Assembly: GCA_920105625.2 (NCBI GenBank)
Contig: OV050030.1
Span: 93,316,652-93,380,651 of the forward strand
Direction: 5' to 3'
Source of the DNA: Clusia tigrina
Lineage: Eukaryota > Arthropoda > Insecta > Diptera > Clusiidae
DNA length: 64,000 nucleotides
A program made the translations under genes and the position numbers. Under the pieces are notes generated by a model. The model saw only the letters and a program-made list of their open reading frames with translations. It did no database searches and was not told the DNA's origin. Each line of letters begins with the position of its first letter. The first letter of the stretch is position 1. Shown here piece by piece: positions 43,626-55,508 of the stretch.

Positions 43626-44990
43626 GACGAGGGTGACACAGATCATCGGTGTATGACTTATGCCGTCGTTGACACTTGTGGCTTCTTCTACTGGAGGTGG
43701 CTGCTTATCAGGTTGTTCTACTGGATTACTTTCGGTACACATGGGTAATGGCGCGAGTAAATGGACGCCTGTTCTGATGAGGCCTGTTGAAGTTCGAATT
43801 TCCGCGACTCGCACTAGGCTATCAGCACCAGGAAATGTTTAAGTTACTCGACCAAGCCGCCATTTAACAACTGACAAGTTATCCTCCTTCATTAATACCA
43901 TTGTACCAGGCTATGAATTATAACGCATGGTCTTCCATTTGTAGCGATGCTGGAGTTGGTTTAGATACTCCTTACTCCACCGACTCCAAAATTCCTGCTT
44001 CACCCTTGCGATTAAGTCCCACTGCTTCAGTAAATTTATGTTCAGATTCTCAGTGGGCTGATCGAGAACACTTGCCAATGGTGCACCTGTTAAGAAATGA
44101 CCTGGAGTTAATGCTGCGTAATCGTGTGGATCATCTGACATAGGAGTCAGCGGTCGCGAGTTAAGAATGGCTTCTATTTCAACCATAACTGTCTCTAACT
44201 CTTCGTATGTTAATCGGGCATTGGAAAAACTTTTGTAAAATAGATTCTTTGCCGATTTTACCGCTGCTTCCCATAAGCCGCCGAAATGTGGCGATCTAGC
44301 AGGTGCGAAATGAAACTCGATTCCCTTGTGTGCGCAGAATTTCATCAGCTGTGATTTGGTATCTACGTTGTGGATGATGTCCGCAATCTGTCTCAACTGA
44401 TTTCGTGCTCCTACGAAATTAGTCGCTTTGTCACAATGAAGATGCTGACAGTTCCCTCTTCGGCTCACAAATCTCTTCAAGGCTCCGATAAAGGCGTTGG
44501 TCGTAGGGTTGCTTACCACTTCAATGTGTACGGCCTTAGTAGCAAAGCAACAAAATATCGCCACATAACACTTTTGTGGCGTCTTTCCCCTTTGATTGTA
44601 ATGAAATTTAAATGGCCCACAAAAATCGACTCCAGCGTGAGTGAAGGGTTTATTTGGTTGAACCCGTGATGCAGGTAACTGTCACATGAGTTGCTGCAAT
44701 GGTTTCGGCATAGCTGTAGTGCAAGATACACAGTTTTTTACGATTGATCTAGCTATTGTTTTCGCATTAACCGGCCAACAAGCTTCCCGTGTCGCTGCTA
44801 CTAGAGCCGCTGGGCCAACATGCTTGTTATCAATGTGGATGTGTGTCATCAATATTTTACTGATATCACTCCGATATGGCAATAGGGCTTGGTATTTTGT
44901 TTCATGTGGTAGGGCTGAATTTGCTAGTCGTCCTCCTACCCGCATAATGTCGTCTTTATCCAGAAATAGTGTAAGATCACCCATCCCCTT
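43578..44990 (-). pseudogene. BEL integrase, copy 1
   Basis: Integrase zinc domain at 44984-44682 (HIHIDNKHVGPAALVAATRE, CWPVNAK, KNCVSC). It ends in a stop at about 44680 that copy 2 does not have. The core at 44564-43911 reads ATKAVHIEVV, HCDKATNFVGA, EFHFAPARSPHFGGLWEAAV and LNSRPLTPM, and the C-terminal domain GHFLTGAPL. The C-terminal tail continues to 43578 (VRVAEIRTSTGLIRTGVH). The DNA-joining step of BEL elements would need this gene. Here the stop at 44680 and another near 43842 kill it. Confidence 0.8.
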
Positions 44991-45018
44991 TCCAACTGGT
45001 TTGTTGTGCTTGAGAAGT

Positions 45019-45849
45019 TTATATTCTTAAACCAAGCGTTTTGATGGTAAAATTATCGTTGTCAAAATTCAATTGAATTGCTCGATCCTCTGCGTTGATG
45101 TTCGTTAACAGTGTTTTATTACTCGCACACCATTTCCTCAGCTTAAAACTTGCTGACTTGGTGAGGGAGTTCAATTCCTCCTGTACGCGCAAGGCTTCTG
45201 CTAGCGTATCGGCTCCACTCATAACGCCGTTTACATAAAAATCTCGTTGTAAGCATCTGGAGCCGTGCGGATATTGTGTGCTATGTTCCTTGGCTAATAT
45301 GCGTAGACATTTTATCGCCAAATATGGTGCCGATGTGACTCCATAAGTGACTGTGTTTATTTGGTAACTTTTCAGAGGTTCGCTTGGCGTGTTCCTCCAC
45401 AAGATTAGTTGATGCTTGCGGTCAGCTTCGTTCACGATGATTTGTCTGTACATTTTCTCGATATCCGCTGTGAAAACATATCTGCGCACTCGAAATCTCA
45501 AAAGAACCGCAAATAAGTCTTCTTGAAGTTTTGGACCTGGTAGTAGGACATTGTTCAACGATACATTTGTTGACGTCTTCATTGATGCGCCGAAAACGAC
45601 ACGCAACTTTGTGGTGGTGCTGTCTGGCTTCAGAACGCAGTGGTGAGGTAAGAAGTAGTGGGTTTTGATTATGCTTCCGCTAACTTCTTCCATGTGACCT
45701 AGCCGCAGGTATTCCTCCATGAAGGTCGTATACTGCATTTTGATGACGGGGGTTCTTTGCAATTTACGTTCGATGGCGTAAAAGCGTTGTAATGCGATAG
45801 CTTTCGAGTCTCCAAGAGGGCTTGTGTTATCAACGAAAGGCAAGCGCAC
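45019..45849 (-). pseudogene. BEL RT, copy 1 (YVNG instead of YVDD)
   Basis: 276-codon open stretch. It begins RLPFVDNTSPLGDSKAIAL, then KLQRTPVIKMQY, THYFLPHHCVLKPDS, RVVFGASMKTSTNVSLNNVL and FTADIEKMYRQI (first catalytic Asp). The palm motif is DFYVNGVMSGAD (45243-45208). BEL/Pao RTs carry YVDD at this spot, so both aspartates are replaced. The ORF runs to 45019, where a deletion joins RT directly to the integrase end. RNase H (about 1.04 kb in copy 2, 51236-52273) is absent. Confidence 0.8.
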
Positions 45850-46723
45850 AAACGAACTGTCCGTTCGCTGCTCGACACACAGTTTGGTTGAAAAATGCTT
45901 CCCAGGTTCTTTCTATCGCTGTAAGCGGCGGGCTGTTGGTGTCAAATTCTTCTAGCTGCCAGAAACGCTCGAGCTGTTGGGTTAATGATTCATCTTCATT
46001 CGTAACTCCAATACCGCAGAACGTAGTCTCAGCTGTTGATGGAATTGTGATGTGTCCACCAAGCACCCATCCGAACACGTTGTTTTGCAATATGGGGAGT
46101 CCGGTTCCCAATTCGATTTGGCCGACTACTAGCAATTCCAGATAATATTCGTGGCCAATAAGAATGTCAATTGTAGCTGATTGATTATACTCCGTATCAG
46201 CCAATTGAATATTTTTAGGAATAGACCAGGTTCTCACGTCGAAACTCTGTGTTGGCAGTGGATGTGTAATTTTTGGCAGTATGACAACTTCAATTCGGGC
46301 TGAGTAACTAGTCAATCGTGACTCAACTTTAATGTTGGCCCGGTGAGTAGCGCGTTGTTGAATTTCCCCAATTCCATCAAAGTACAGCGGATTGTATTGT
46401 GTTGGTAATCCGAGCTTCTTTGCCAACCTGTCCGTAAAGTAGTTTGTCTGCGATCCCCCGTCCAGAATTGCACGGCACTGAAATTCATTGCCACGGAAGT
46501 CATTGACTTTTAAGAGGACAGTGCTCAACAGCACATGTTTCACGCCCGCACGATTGACCGGGGACACTAATGACGTGGTGATTGGGTTTTCTATGACACC
46601 TTTATAGCTATGTAACTCCATGGTAGGCTCACTTACGAATGTTGTGAGTGTCTGAGATGACCCTTGACTGGATTGACCCGAGTTATTGCATGGGCACTTA
46701 GGTAGCTGTTGATCAAAATGCAC
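45830..46723 (-). pseudogene. BEL protease region, copy 1 (DUF1758)
   Basis: Open for 297 codons. Starts with the end of the gag zinc region and a spacer. The retropepsin-like core is FQCRAILDGGSQTNYFTDRL (46455-46396), then the later blocks IDILIGHEYYLELL, GLPILQNNVFGWVLGG and FWQLEEFDTNSPP. The active-site triad reads DGG where many relatives have DSG or D-x-G. It overlaps the RT start by about 20 bases. Nearly the same as copy 2 (53970-53077). Confidence 0.8.
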
Positions 46724-46793
46724 TAATGAGTTGTGCTTCTTGTTGCATTTGGTGCATCCTCTGATTGAACAAGTTTTCGATGTATGAGCAATG

Positions 46794-46832
46794 GTTATGT
46801 GCGAATTTTAAATGGTCATTGACCATTTACAA
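46794..46832. repeat. Truncated copy of the zinc-knuckle palindrome
   Basis: The left arm and part of the right arm of the 51-bp palindrome found whole at 54041-54091. It ends at base 46832, where the inverted LTR-gag block begins. Confidence 0.85.
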
Positions 46833-46844
46833 CAGGCGGGAGGA

Positions 46845-47350
46845 TGTTTGTGCCTACTCCAACGCAAAAGTCCAATCAGCAAATTCCCATTACCAATGCC
46901 TGCTCTTGAACGCTGAATAAGCAGTACACCCGACGAACGGATATGCAGCGTGTGAAGCTTCATCAGCATTTCCTTACACATGTGGTCTAAAGTATTAATT
47001 TGCCCTAAGTATGCACAAACGCTGGTGCTTTGCACATAATTGCAGACACCACATATATATTTAATTCTGTAGAATACGCAAAATTGTAATATAAATTCAA
47101 TCAATTAATAAATAAAAATTCAGGTATACTTCTGAAGTCAAACATTCAACAGTGTTTTCCATTTTCGCCAATTATCAACCACAAGGTTAATTCAAGAATA
47201 CTACTTGATTAGCCACAACACTCTTTCGGTTCTGTACCCAAAGATACATCAGACTTCAGTATTGCACTTGAAGTCATCATCACGATCCTTCGGTATTGCA
47301 CCCAAGGAATCGGCAACCGATTAGTAAACCAACTAATCGGTATATAAACA
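46845..47350 (+). repeat. BEL LTR, inverted copy (506 bp)
   Basis: Starts TGTTTGTGCCTACTCC and ends CGGTATATAAACA, directly before TTTTGGAGGCGCCGGCG. Same length as the minus-strand LTR at 55509-56014. They differ at roughly 15-20 places by eye (for example CCTACTCCAACG versus CCTGCTCCAATG). Confidence 0.85.
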
Positions 47351-47470
47351 TTTTGGAGGCGCCGGCGAGATTCTCAAGGAAGACAACCAGAAATACCTCA
47401 AGAAGGATATCCAGGGGTATCATAACTCAGCACACAGAGTTTCAACATTAAATCACCTTTAACATTCAGC

Positions 47471-48683
47471 ATGGCGCATCACCAAGAAACAATTGAACAA
47501 GACCGTAAATCCATCGAATACGCCAGTAAACGCCTGAAGACTCTGAAGCAGGCATGGTCTACGTTCGAACATCAACATCATCTCGTACTCGAGCTAGACG
47601 AAGTTAATCATGAGTACTTCTAATAGGATCATAGAGGCCACGTAGCAAACCTCTACTGGTTGTTCACCAAATTAGAGCATATCATCAATGAGGATGGAGA
47701 GAAGCGTAAAACGCCAGTGCAACTTGAAGTTCCCTTCCACGTCCATCAAGGAGGCTCTAACCGCAAGGACAGCGCACCGCAAACCAGCCATCAGAAAGGC
47801 AATGGAGTCATAGCCCTAGTACGGCAGCAAAAGGCGCTGCTGCGTGCAATTTCTCGAGTCATTGGGGATGTGCACTCGGAAACTGATCAGTCTCATCCAC
47901 CAGTGTACTATGATATCAAAACGAAACTATTAATACCTTACCACGATAATCTGGTGCAAAATAACCAATGGATATGGCAATGAACACACCTGGCTGATGA
48001 TGCGGATAAATTCTACGAGACCGAAGATGCGCTTCAAAACTTACACATTAAGTTACGACAACATATTCCAGTCAGTACACCGAACAACACCACGCCAATC
48101 AACACCATACCACAGGCATTAAATGTGCATTTGCCTAAAGTTACCTTGCCAGTTTTTGACGTAGCTATTCAACGTAGATACCACTTCGCGATTTGTATGT
48201 TAAGATGATACATACCCAGCCAATAAGCAACACACAAAAAATGTTTTATTTGGCTGCCAACGTAACCGGAGAAGCTAAAGCACTCATCGGTCACTTGCCA
48301 GCATGCGAGGAAAACTACGACGCAGCCTGGCAAATCTTGTGCGATAGGTTTAACAATAAACGCAAATTGCTTAAAACTCTCTATAGCAAGTTGTTTAATA
48401 TAAAGACTGCTAGCAGTGAAATGGGTTCAACGCTTAAAACTTTACACGATGCAGCTTAGCAATGCATTTACGCTTTCAAAATCCAAGGAGTTCCCGTAGA
48501 TAGCTTCCACACAATTTTGGAGTATCTTTTATTGCAGAAATTAGATAAAACGTCAAGATCCGAGTATGAACTGACGCTAGATTAGCCTCAGGAGTTCCAA
48601 CCCATTGACCGAGAACCACAACACAAAATTATCAACAATAAATATACAAACGTGAGGCATTATTCAACGCTATTCTCAGCAAC
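47471..48683 (+). pseudogene. BEL gag, inverted copy
   Basis: ATG at 47471 (MAHHQETIEQDRKSIEYASK). In-frame stops follow NHEYF (about 47620) and NNQWIWQ (47983). Later gag blocks are LPKVTLPVFDV-like, MFYLAANVTGEAKALIGHLP, YDAAWQILCDRFNNKRKLLK and LFNIKTASSEMGSTLKTLHD (48193-48459). This is a BEL gag with the VTGEAKxLI..L block. The same stops occur in the minus-strand gag at 55388-54427. The knuckle region is cut off at 48683. Confidence 0.75.
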
Positions 48684-50148
48684 CAACTTAGGATTATATG
48701 CTGTTTGCGCGAACCCGTCCTCGAAAATCTTGAGCTCGTCGCCTCTTTTATTTCGAATATCGCTGGTAAAAGATCTAGATAAGACAGATCAAGGTGATGA
48801 GCAAACCGATATATCCGATGCGGAACTGATGGACTTCTCGGCTGTTAAGGGGTAGATCAATTAGCTCATTGTTTTGCAATTGTTGCACAAGTTCATGTAG
48901 TACTTGAATATCGTCGACAAGTTGAACTGTTGTTCTAATGAGTGTGTTGCAGTCTTCATATAGTCTGCGATCAAGTCAGATAGATTCACTTTCGATATGA
49001 TCGTGCTGGTGACCTTTGAAACGTATGTCTGATGTGTTATTATGCTTGTATACTCATCTCTTATGGTGCATCCTTGTCTCAAGTTTAAGGTTCCTATTCC
49101 CTCCAGTAATTCTGTAAGGACGCTTATTGTACGAGCTGGCTGTGGGATGTAGATCCATGAGTTTTCTTTAAGAAATGGAATCCATTGAGGTGAGTCGTGT
49201 GTGCGATGAACCTTGCAGCTTTTTGGGTTTGGAGTTTGACATAATATTTCCATCTCACATAGCCGATTGGTTGATGTAATGCGATGTGTTGGATGTAGTT
49301 GCTTGCATACATGCATAAAAGAATTGAATGCAGTGCACGTTAACAATTCTCCAGCTGATAATGAATAATATTTGTCTCGATGAAGATTAGTGACTATATA
49401 CTCGATTGTCCCTTCCAAGATGAAAATTCCAGTGCCTTCCAAAATAGATAGTCGAGTCACATTTAATAATTCGAATGGTTCTTGATTAGTCAATGGTTAC
49501 TTAAGACGCACAAGCATCTCAGTTGACGTGATGCGTGCTTCCACAGAGATAAGTTTAAGTATTTCAATGGTATTCTTGCTGGGAACTTGTAAAGTTGGTG
49601 GGAGATGGTCTTTGATTGCTCTCAGTTGTTGAGAGCTCAGATGGATACAGCAGAAGAGGATTGAGCTGTCCGTGATGTGTGTCCCTCAGTACGTCTTAAA
49701 AGAGCTTTTGATTTCGTTTGTAGTCCTGCATAGCCATAAGTACTCGACCGGACATCGCATTAAACATTTCGGCTATTGCATGTTGGGATTCTGACTTTGT
49801 GAAGTTGTCCTGCTGGCTATATAAATATTTTATTTGCTTCTGTAGTTGTTGAATTTGATCGTCAGATTTCTTTAAAATATTGCTAGTTGAGTCAATTACC
49901 GATGTTTGGTTTCGAATTAGGTGCAGAAGATGTTCTTCGTTGCGGGATATGCCGTTTATCGTTGCAGACATTTCTTTAGCAAGTTTGGAGTCCAAAATTC
50001 CAAACAACGCATTAGACAAGCTTCCAACAATTGCTAATGGAGCGTTTCGCCGTTGACGATGGATTTGTTCGTCGTACTGTAAGTACTCATCATCTTGTTG
50101 GATTAGGTGCCATTTAGTACGGAACTGGTCCACAGTTCTCTCACAATT
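48684..50148 (-). pseudogene. Env-like gene, BEL copy 2 (N-terminus deleted)
   Basis: Minus-strand env-like gene in two open parts, 50133-49696 and 49493-48861, plus a short end to 48684. It corresponds to env of copy 3, but the first 80 or so codons are gone: at about 50148 the env frame is joined directly to the integrase C-terminus. A stop after the first part is at the same place as in copy 3, and there is a private frameshift near 48920. Role by family: membrane glycoprotein of a retrovirus-like element. Non-functional. Confidence 0.7.
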
Positions 50149-51235
50149 AATAGCGATGCTGGAGTTGGTTTAGATACTCCTTACTCCACCGACTCCAAAA
50201 TTCTTGCTTCACCCTTGCGATTAAGTCCCACTGCTGCAGTAAATTTATGTTCAGATTCTCAGTGGGCTGATCGAGAACACTTGCCAATGGTGCACCTGTT
50301 AAGAAATGACCTGGAGTTAATGCTGCGTAATCGTGTGGATCATCTGACATAGGAGTCAGCGGTCGCGAGTTAAGAATGGCTTCTATTTCAACCATAACTG
50401 TCTCTAACTCTTCGTATGTTAATCGGGCATTGGAAAAACTTTTGTAAAATAGATTCTTTGCCGATTTTACCGCTGCTTCCCATAAGCCGCCGAAATGTGG
50501 CGATCTAGCAGGTGCGAAATGAAACTCGATTCCCTTGTGTGCGCAGAATTTCATCAGCTGTGATTTGGTATCTACGTTGTGGATGATGTCCGCAATCTGT
50601 CTCAACTGATTTCGTGCTCCTACGAAATTAGTCGCTTTGTCACAATGAAGATGCTGACAGTTCCCTCTTCGGCTCACAAGCCTCTTCAAGGCTCCGATAA
50701 AGGCGTTGGTCGTAAGGTTGCTTACCACTTCAATGTGTACGGCCTTAGTTGTAAAGCAACAAAATATCGCCACATAACACTTTTGTGGCGTCTTTCACCT
50801 TTGATTGTAATGAAATTTAAATGGCCCACAAAAATCGACGCCAGCATGAGTGAAGGGTTTATTTGGTTGAACCCGTGATGCAGGTAACTGTCCCATGAGT
50901 TGCTGCAATGGTTTCGGCATAGCTGCAGTGCAAGATACACAGTTTTTTACGATTGATCTAGCTATTGTTTTCGCATTAACCGGCCAACAAGCTTCCCGTG
51001 TCGCTGCTACTAGAGCCGCTGGGCCAACATGCTTGTTATCAATGTGGATGTGTGTCATCAATATTTTACTGATATCACTCCGATATGGCAATAGGGCTTG
51101 GTATTTTGCTTCATGTGGTAGGGCTGAATTTGCTAGTCGTCCTCCTACCCGCATAATGTCGTCTTTATCCAGAAATAGTGTAAGATTACCCATCCCCTTT
51201 CCAATTGGTTTGTTGTGCTTGAGAAGTTTATATTC
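50149..51235 (-). pseudogene. BEL integrase, copy 2
   Basis: The zinc domain and following region (51193-50795) are open further than in copy 1 (PASRVQPNKPFTHAGVDFCG, the first catalytic Asp). They then hit a private stop (HYNQR followed by TGA at about 50795). The core at 50773-50147 (TTKAVHIEVV, HCDKATNFVGA, HFAPARSPHFGGLWEAAV) is nearly the same as copy 1. The C-terminal tail is lost in the deletion that also removes the env start. Confidence 0.8.
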
Positions 51236-52280
51236 AGGATTGAATGCTTGTCTCTGCAGGTCCTTGATTATAGTATGACTAGCATCTTTAATTTCTTCTG
51301 CGTCGAGGTCGATGGATTTTTGAACTGGCTAATTACGACTATTTTTAATGAATCGAAGTGCATATGCCGTGACTCGTTGAAGATGTGTCCATGAATTTCG
51401 ATTGTCAATCATTGAAGTAAACGACGGAATCTGTGACGTAGTAAGACATACCTGTCTCTTCTCCAATTCTGTAGTTGAATTGGCTGATGCCGCTGGCCAT
51501 GATGACGGTGGTCCATTTAGAAATAGTGGTCCATAAAACTACATGCCTTGTTGTTTGAATTGACCCGGGTTGATGCCTCGTGAGATCATGTCTGCCGTGT
51601 TTTTGTCTGTAGGTACGTGACCCCATTGTTACTTCACCGTTACTTCTTGTATAACTGCCACTCGATTTGCCACAAATGTGTGATAGGAAGACGAACTGAC
51701 AGAGATCCAGGCTAGCGTCACTTCAGAGTCAGACCACAGAAAGCATTCGCCTGTCCATTGTAGAATATGCTTTACCCTGTCCAATAACTGGGCTGCTAGC
51801 CGCGCAGCACAGAGCTCCAGCCGAGGTAGCGTTTGTTGTTTTGATGGTGTAGTCTTTGATCTAGAACATAACAGCTGAACGCTCACAGCTCCATCTGTTC
51901 TTATCGATCTTGCATAAATAACAACTCCATATGCCTGCTCGGATGCATCGGCAAAAGCTTGTAATTCTCTCTGATACACATTGTCCTTTGTGGTTGGAAA
52001 TACTTAGCGGAATTTGCAAGTTCTCAAGTTCCTGGATGTTTTCTCTAAACTGGCTCTAGAAGGTATGCAAGTCCATAGGTAGTGCTTCGTCCTAGCTTAA
52101 TTTTAGACGCCACAGCGATTTCATGAATATTTTTGCACATGAGACAAATGGTGACAAAAAACCTAATGGGTCGAAGATATGCGCGATGTCCGAGAGTACT
52201 TGGCGTTACGTTATTTTGGCTGTTGTGCTCCATTTGGTCCTTATTAGGAAGTAATCAGTCGCAGGTTGCCACGTTAAACC
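51236..52280 (-). pseudogene. BEL RNase H region, copy 2 only
   Basis: A segment of about 1.04 kb absent from copy 1. It includes the RT/RNase H connection ([15 protein letters not shown]) and an open stretch 51979-51629: LQAFADASEQAYGVVIYAR, CSRSKTTPSKQQTLPRLELC, FLWSDSEVTLAWI. These are the Asp of FADAS, the Glu of RLEL and the Asp of WSDS, the expected RNase H acidic residues. Stops at about 52206, 51629 and 51540 interrupt it. Confidence 0.75.
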
Positions 52281-53096
52281 AAGCGTTGTGATGGTAAAAT
52301 TATCGTTGTCAAAATTCATTTGAATTGCTCGATCCTCTGCGTTGATGTTCGTTAACAGTGTTTTATTACTCGCACACCATTTCCTCAGCTTAAAACTTGC
52401 TGACTTGGTGAGGGAGTTCAATTCCTCCTGTACGCGCAAGGCTTCTGCTAGCGTATCGGCTCCACTCATAACGCCGTTTACATAAAAATCTCGTTGTAAG
52501 CATCTGGAGCCGTGCGGATATTGTGTGCTATGTTCCTTGGCTAATATGCGTAGACATTTTATCGCCAAATATGGTGCCGATGTGACTCCATAAGTGACTG
52601 TGTTTATTTGGTAACTTTTCAGAGGTTCGCTTGGCGTGTTCCTCCACAAGATTAGTTGATGCTTGCGGTCAGCTTCGTTCACGATGATTTGTCTGTACAT
52701 TTTCTCGATATCCGCTGTGAAAACATATCTGCGCACTCGAAATCTCAAAAGAACCGCAAATAAGTCTTCTTGAAGTTTTGGACCTGGTAGTAGGACATTG
52801 TTCAACGATACATTTGTTGACGTCTTCATTGATGCGCCGAAAACGACACACAACTTTGTGGTGGTGCTGTCTGGCTTCAGAACGCAGTGGTGAGGTAAGA
52901 AGTAGTGGGTTTTGATTATGCTTCCGCTAACTTCTTCCATGTGACCTAGCCGCAGGTATTCCTCCATGAAGGTCGTATACTGCATTTTGATGACGGGGGT
53001 TCTTTGCAATTTACGTTCGATGGCGTAAAAGCGTTGTAATGCGATAGCTTTCGAGTCTCCAAGAGGGCTTGTGTTATCAACGAAAGGCAAGCGCAC
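52206..53096 (-). pseudogene. BEL RT, copy 2 (YVNG instead of YVDD)
   Basis: 296-codon open stretch, almost the same as copy 1, including FTADIEKMYRQI and DFYVNGVMSGAD (52490-52455). It continues beyond the copy 1 breakpoint (LTWQPATDYFLIRTKWSTT) to a stop at 52206. The shared YVNG shows that the change came before the duplication of the array. Confidence 0.8.
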
Positions 53097-53970
53097 AAAC
53101 GAACTGTCCGTTCGCTGCTCGACACACAGTTTGGTTGAAAAATGCTTCCCAGGTTCTTTCTATCGCTGTAAGCGGCGGGCTGTTGGTGTCAAATTCTTCT
53201 AGCTGCCAGAAACGCTCGAGCTGTTGGGTTAATGATTCATCTTCATTCGTAACTCCAATACCGCAGAACGTAGTCTCAGCTGTTGATGGAATTGTGATGT
53301 GTCCACCAAGCACCCATCCGAACACGTTGTTTTGCAATATGGGGAGTCCGGTTCCCAATTCGATTTGGCCGACTACTAGCAATTCCAGATAATATTCGTG
53401 GCCAATAAGAATGTCAATTGGAGCTGATTGATTATACTCTGTATCAGCCAATTGAATATTTTTAGGAATAGACCAGGTTCTCACGTCGAAACTCTGTGTT
53501 GGCAGTGGATGTGTAATTTTTGGCAGTATGACAACTTCAATTCGGGCTGAGTAACTAGTCAATCGTGACTCAACTTTAATGTTGGCCCGGTGAGTAGCGC
53601 GTTGTTGAATTTCCCCAATTCCATCAAAGTACAGCGGATTGTATTGTGTTGGTAATCCGAGCTTCTTTGCCAACCTGTCCGTAAAGTAGTTTGTCTGCGA
53701 TCCCCCGTCCAGAATTGCACGGCATTGAAATTCATTGCCACGGAAGTCATTGACTTTTAAGAGGACAGTGCTCAACAGCACATGTTTCACGCCCGCACGA
53801 TTGTCCGGGGACACTAATGACGTGGTGATTGGGTTTTCTATGACACCTGTATAGCTATGTAACTCCATGGTAGGCTCACTTGCGAATGTTGTGAGTGTCT
53901 GAGATGACCCTTGACTGGATTGACCCGAGTTATTGAATGGGCCCTTAGGTAGCTGTTGATCAAAATGCAC
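53077..53970 (-). pseudogene. BEL protease region, copy 2 (DUF1758)
   Basis: 297 codons, with only a handful of differences from copy 1 (for example KGPFNN for KCPCNN near the start). Retropepsin-like AILDGGSQTNYF, IDILIGHEYYLELL and GLPILQNNVFGWVLGG are present. Confidence 0.8.
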
Positions 53971-54040
53971 TAATGAGTTGTGCTTCTTGTTGCATTTGGT
54001 GCATCCTCTGATTGAACAAGTTTTCGATGTATGAGCAATG

Positions 54041-54091
54041 GTTATGTGCGAATTTTAAATGGTCATTGACCATTTACAATTCGCACATAAC
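54041..54091. repeat. 51-bp palindrome in gag zinc-knuckle region
   Basis: Arms of 25 bases with one mismatch around a single central base: GTTATGTGCGAATTTTAAAT... (54041-54065) and its inverse (54067-54091). On the minus strand it lies between the Cys pair (LCANC) and the His of the gag knuckle and adds an in-frame TAA. It looks like an inverted duplication of about 25 bp inside the knuckle. Confidence 0.9.
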
Positions 54092-55388
54092 TTGTGTTGT
54101 TTAATTATATCAAAACGCTGATGCGGCGTTTTTGCCAAGAATTGTGCGCATGCAAAAAGTTGGTGATTGCCGTTGCATACGAGGCAGCCCTTTGCGGCCT
54201 TGGTTGCTGAGAATAGCGTTGAATAATGCCTCACGTTTGTATATTTATTGTTGATAATTTTGTGTTGTGGTTCTCGGTCAATGGGTTGGAACTCCTGAGG
54301 CTAATCTAGCGTCAGTTCATACTCGGATCTTGACGTTTTATCTAACTTCTGCAATAAAAGATACTCCAAAATTGTGTGGAAGCTATCTACGGGAACTCCT
54401 TGGATTTTGAAAGCTTAAATGCATTTCTAAGCTGAATCGTGTAAAGTTTTAAGCGTTGAACCCATTTCACTGCTAGCATTCTTTATATTAAACAACTTGC
54501 TATAGATAGTTTTAAGCAATTTGCGTTTATTGTTAAACCTATCGCACAAGATTTGCCAGGCTGCGTGACCGATGAGTGCTTTAGCTTCTCCGGTTACGTT
54601 GGCAGCCAAATAAAACATTTTTTGTGTGTTGCTTATTGGCTGATTATGTATCATCTTAACATACAAATCGCGAAATGGTATCTACGTTGAATAGCTACGT
54701 CAAAAACTGGCAAGGTAACTTTAGGCAAATGCACATTTAATGCCTGTGGTATGGTGTTGATTGGCGTGATGTTGTTCGGTGTACTGACTGGAATATGTTG
54801 TCGTAACTTAATGTGTAAGTTTTGAAGCGCATCTTCGGTCTCGTAGAATTTGTCCGCATCATCAGCCAGGTGTGTTCATTGCCATATCCATTGGTTATTT
54901 TGCACCAGATTATCGTGGTAAGGTATTAATAGTTTCGTTTTGATATCATAGTACACTGGTGGATGAATCTGATCAGTTTCCGAGTGCACATCCCCAATGA
55001 CTTGAGAAATTGCACGCAGCAGCGCCTTTTGCTGCCGTACTAGGGCTATGACTCCATCGCCTTTCTGATGGCTGGTTTGCGGTGCGCTGTCCTTGCGGTT
55101 AGAGCCTCCTTGATGGACGTGGAAGGGAACTTCAAGTTGCACTGGCGTTTTACGCTTCTCTCCATCCTCATTGATGATATGCTCTAATTTGGTGAACAAC
55201 CAGTAGAGGTTTGCTACGTGGCCTCTATGATCCTATTAGAAGTACTCATGATTAACTTCGTCTAGCTCGAGTACGAGATGATGTTGATGTTCGAACGTAG
55301 ACCATGCCTGCTTCAGAGTCTTCAGGCGTTTACTGGCGTATTCGATGGATTTACGGTCTTGTTCAATTGTTTCTTGGTGATGCGCCAT
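54092..55388 (-). pseudogene. BEL gag, copy 2
   Basis: ATG at 55388, with the same two early stops as the inverted copy (after NHEYF and NNQWIWQ). Open pieces are 55199-54876 and 54666-54427. The latter lacks a few residues compared with the inverted copy (ALIGHAAWQILCDRF versus ALIGHLPACEENYDAAW). The knuckle region at about 54200-54080 is disrupted by the palindrome. Confidence 0.75.
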
Positions 55389-55508
55389 GCTGAATGTTAA
55401 AGGTGATTTAATGTTGAAACTCTGTGTGCTGAGTTATGATACCCCTGGATATCCTTCTTGAGGTATTTCTGGTTGTCTTCCTTGAGAATCTCGCCGGCGC
55501 CTCCAAAA

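Larger units (their letters stand above)
46833..48683 (+). mobile_element. Inverted BEL LTR-gag block
   Basis: In an intact array this place would hold gag then LTR in minus orientation, as at 54208-56014. Here the same material runs in plus orientation. It starts with the purine-rich sequence before the LTR (CAGGCGGGAGGA), then LTR 46845-47350, primer-site region (GGAGGCGCCGGCGAG) and gag to 48683. Both edges are abrupt: 46832/46833 cuts the palindrome and 48683/48684 joins gag to the env 3' end of copy 2. About 125 bp of gag 3' sequence and about 14 bp next to env are lost. Confidence 0.8.
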
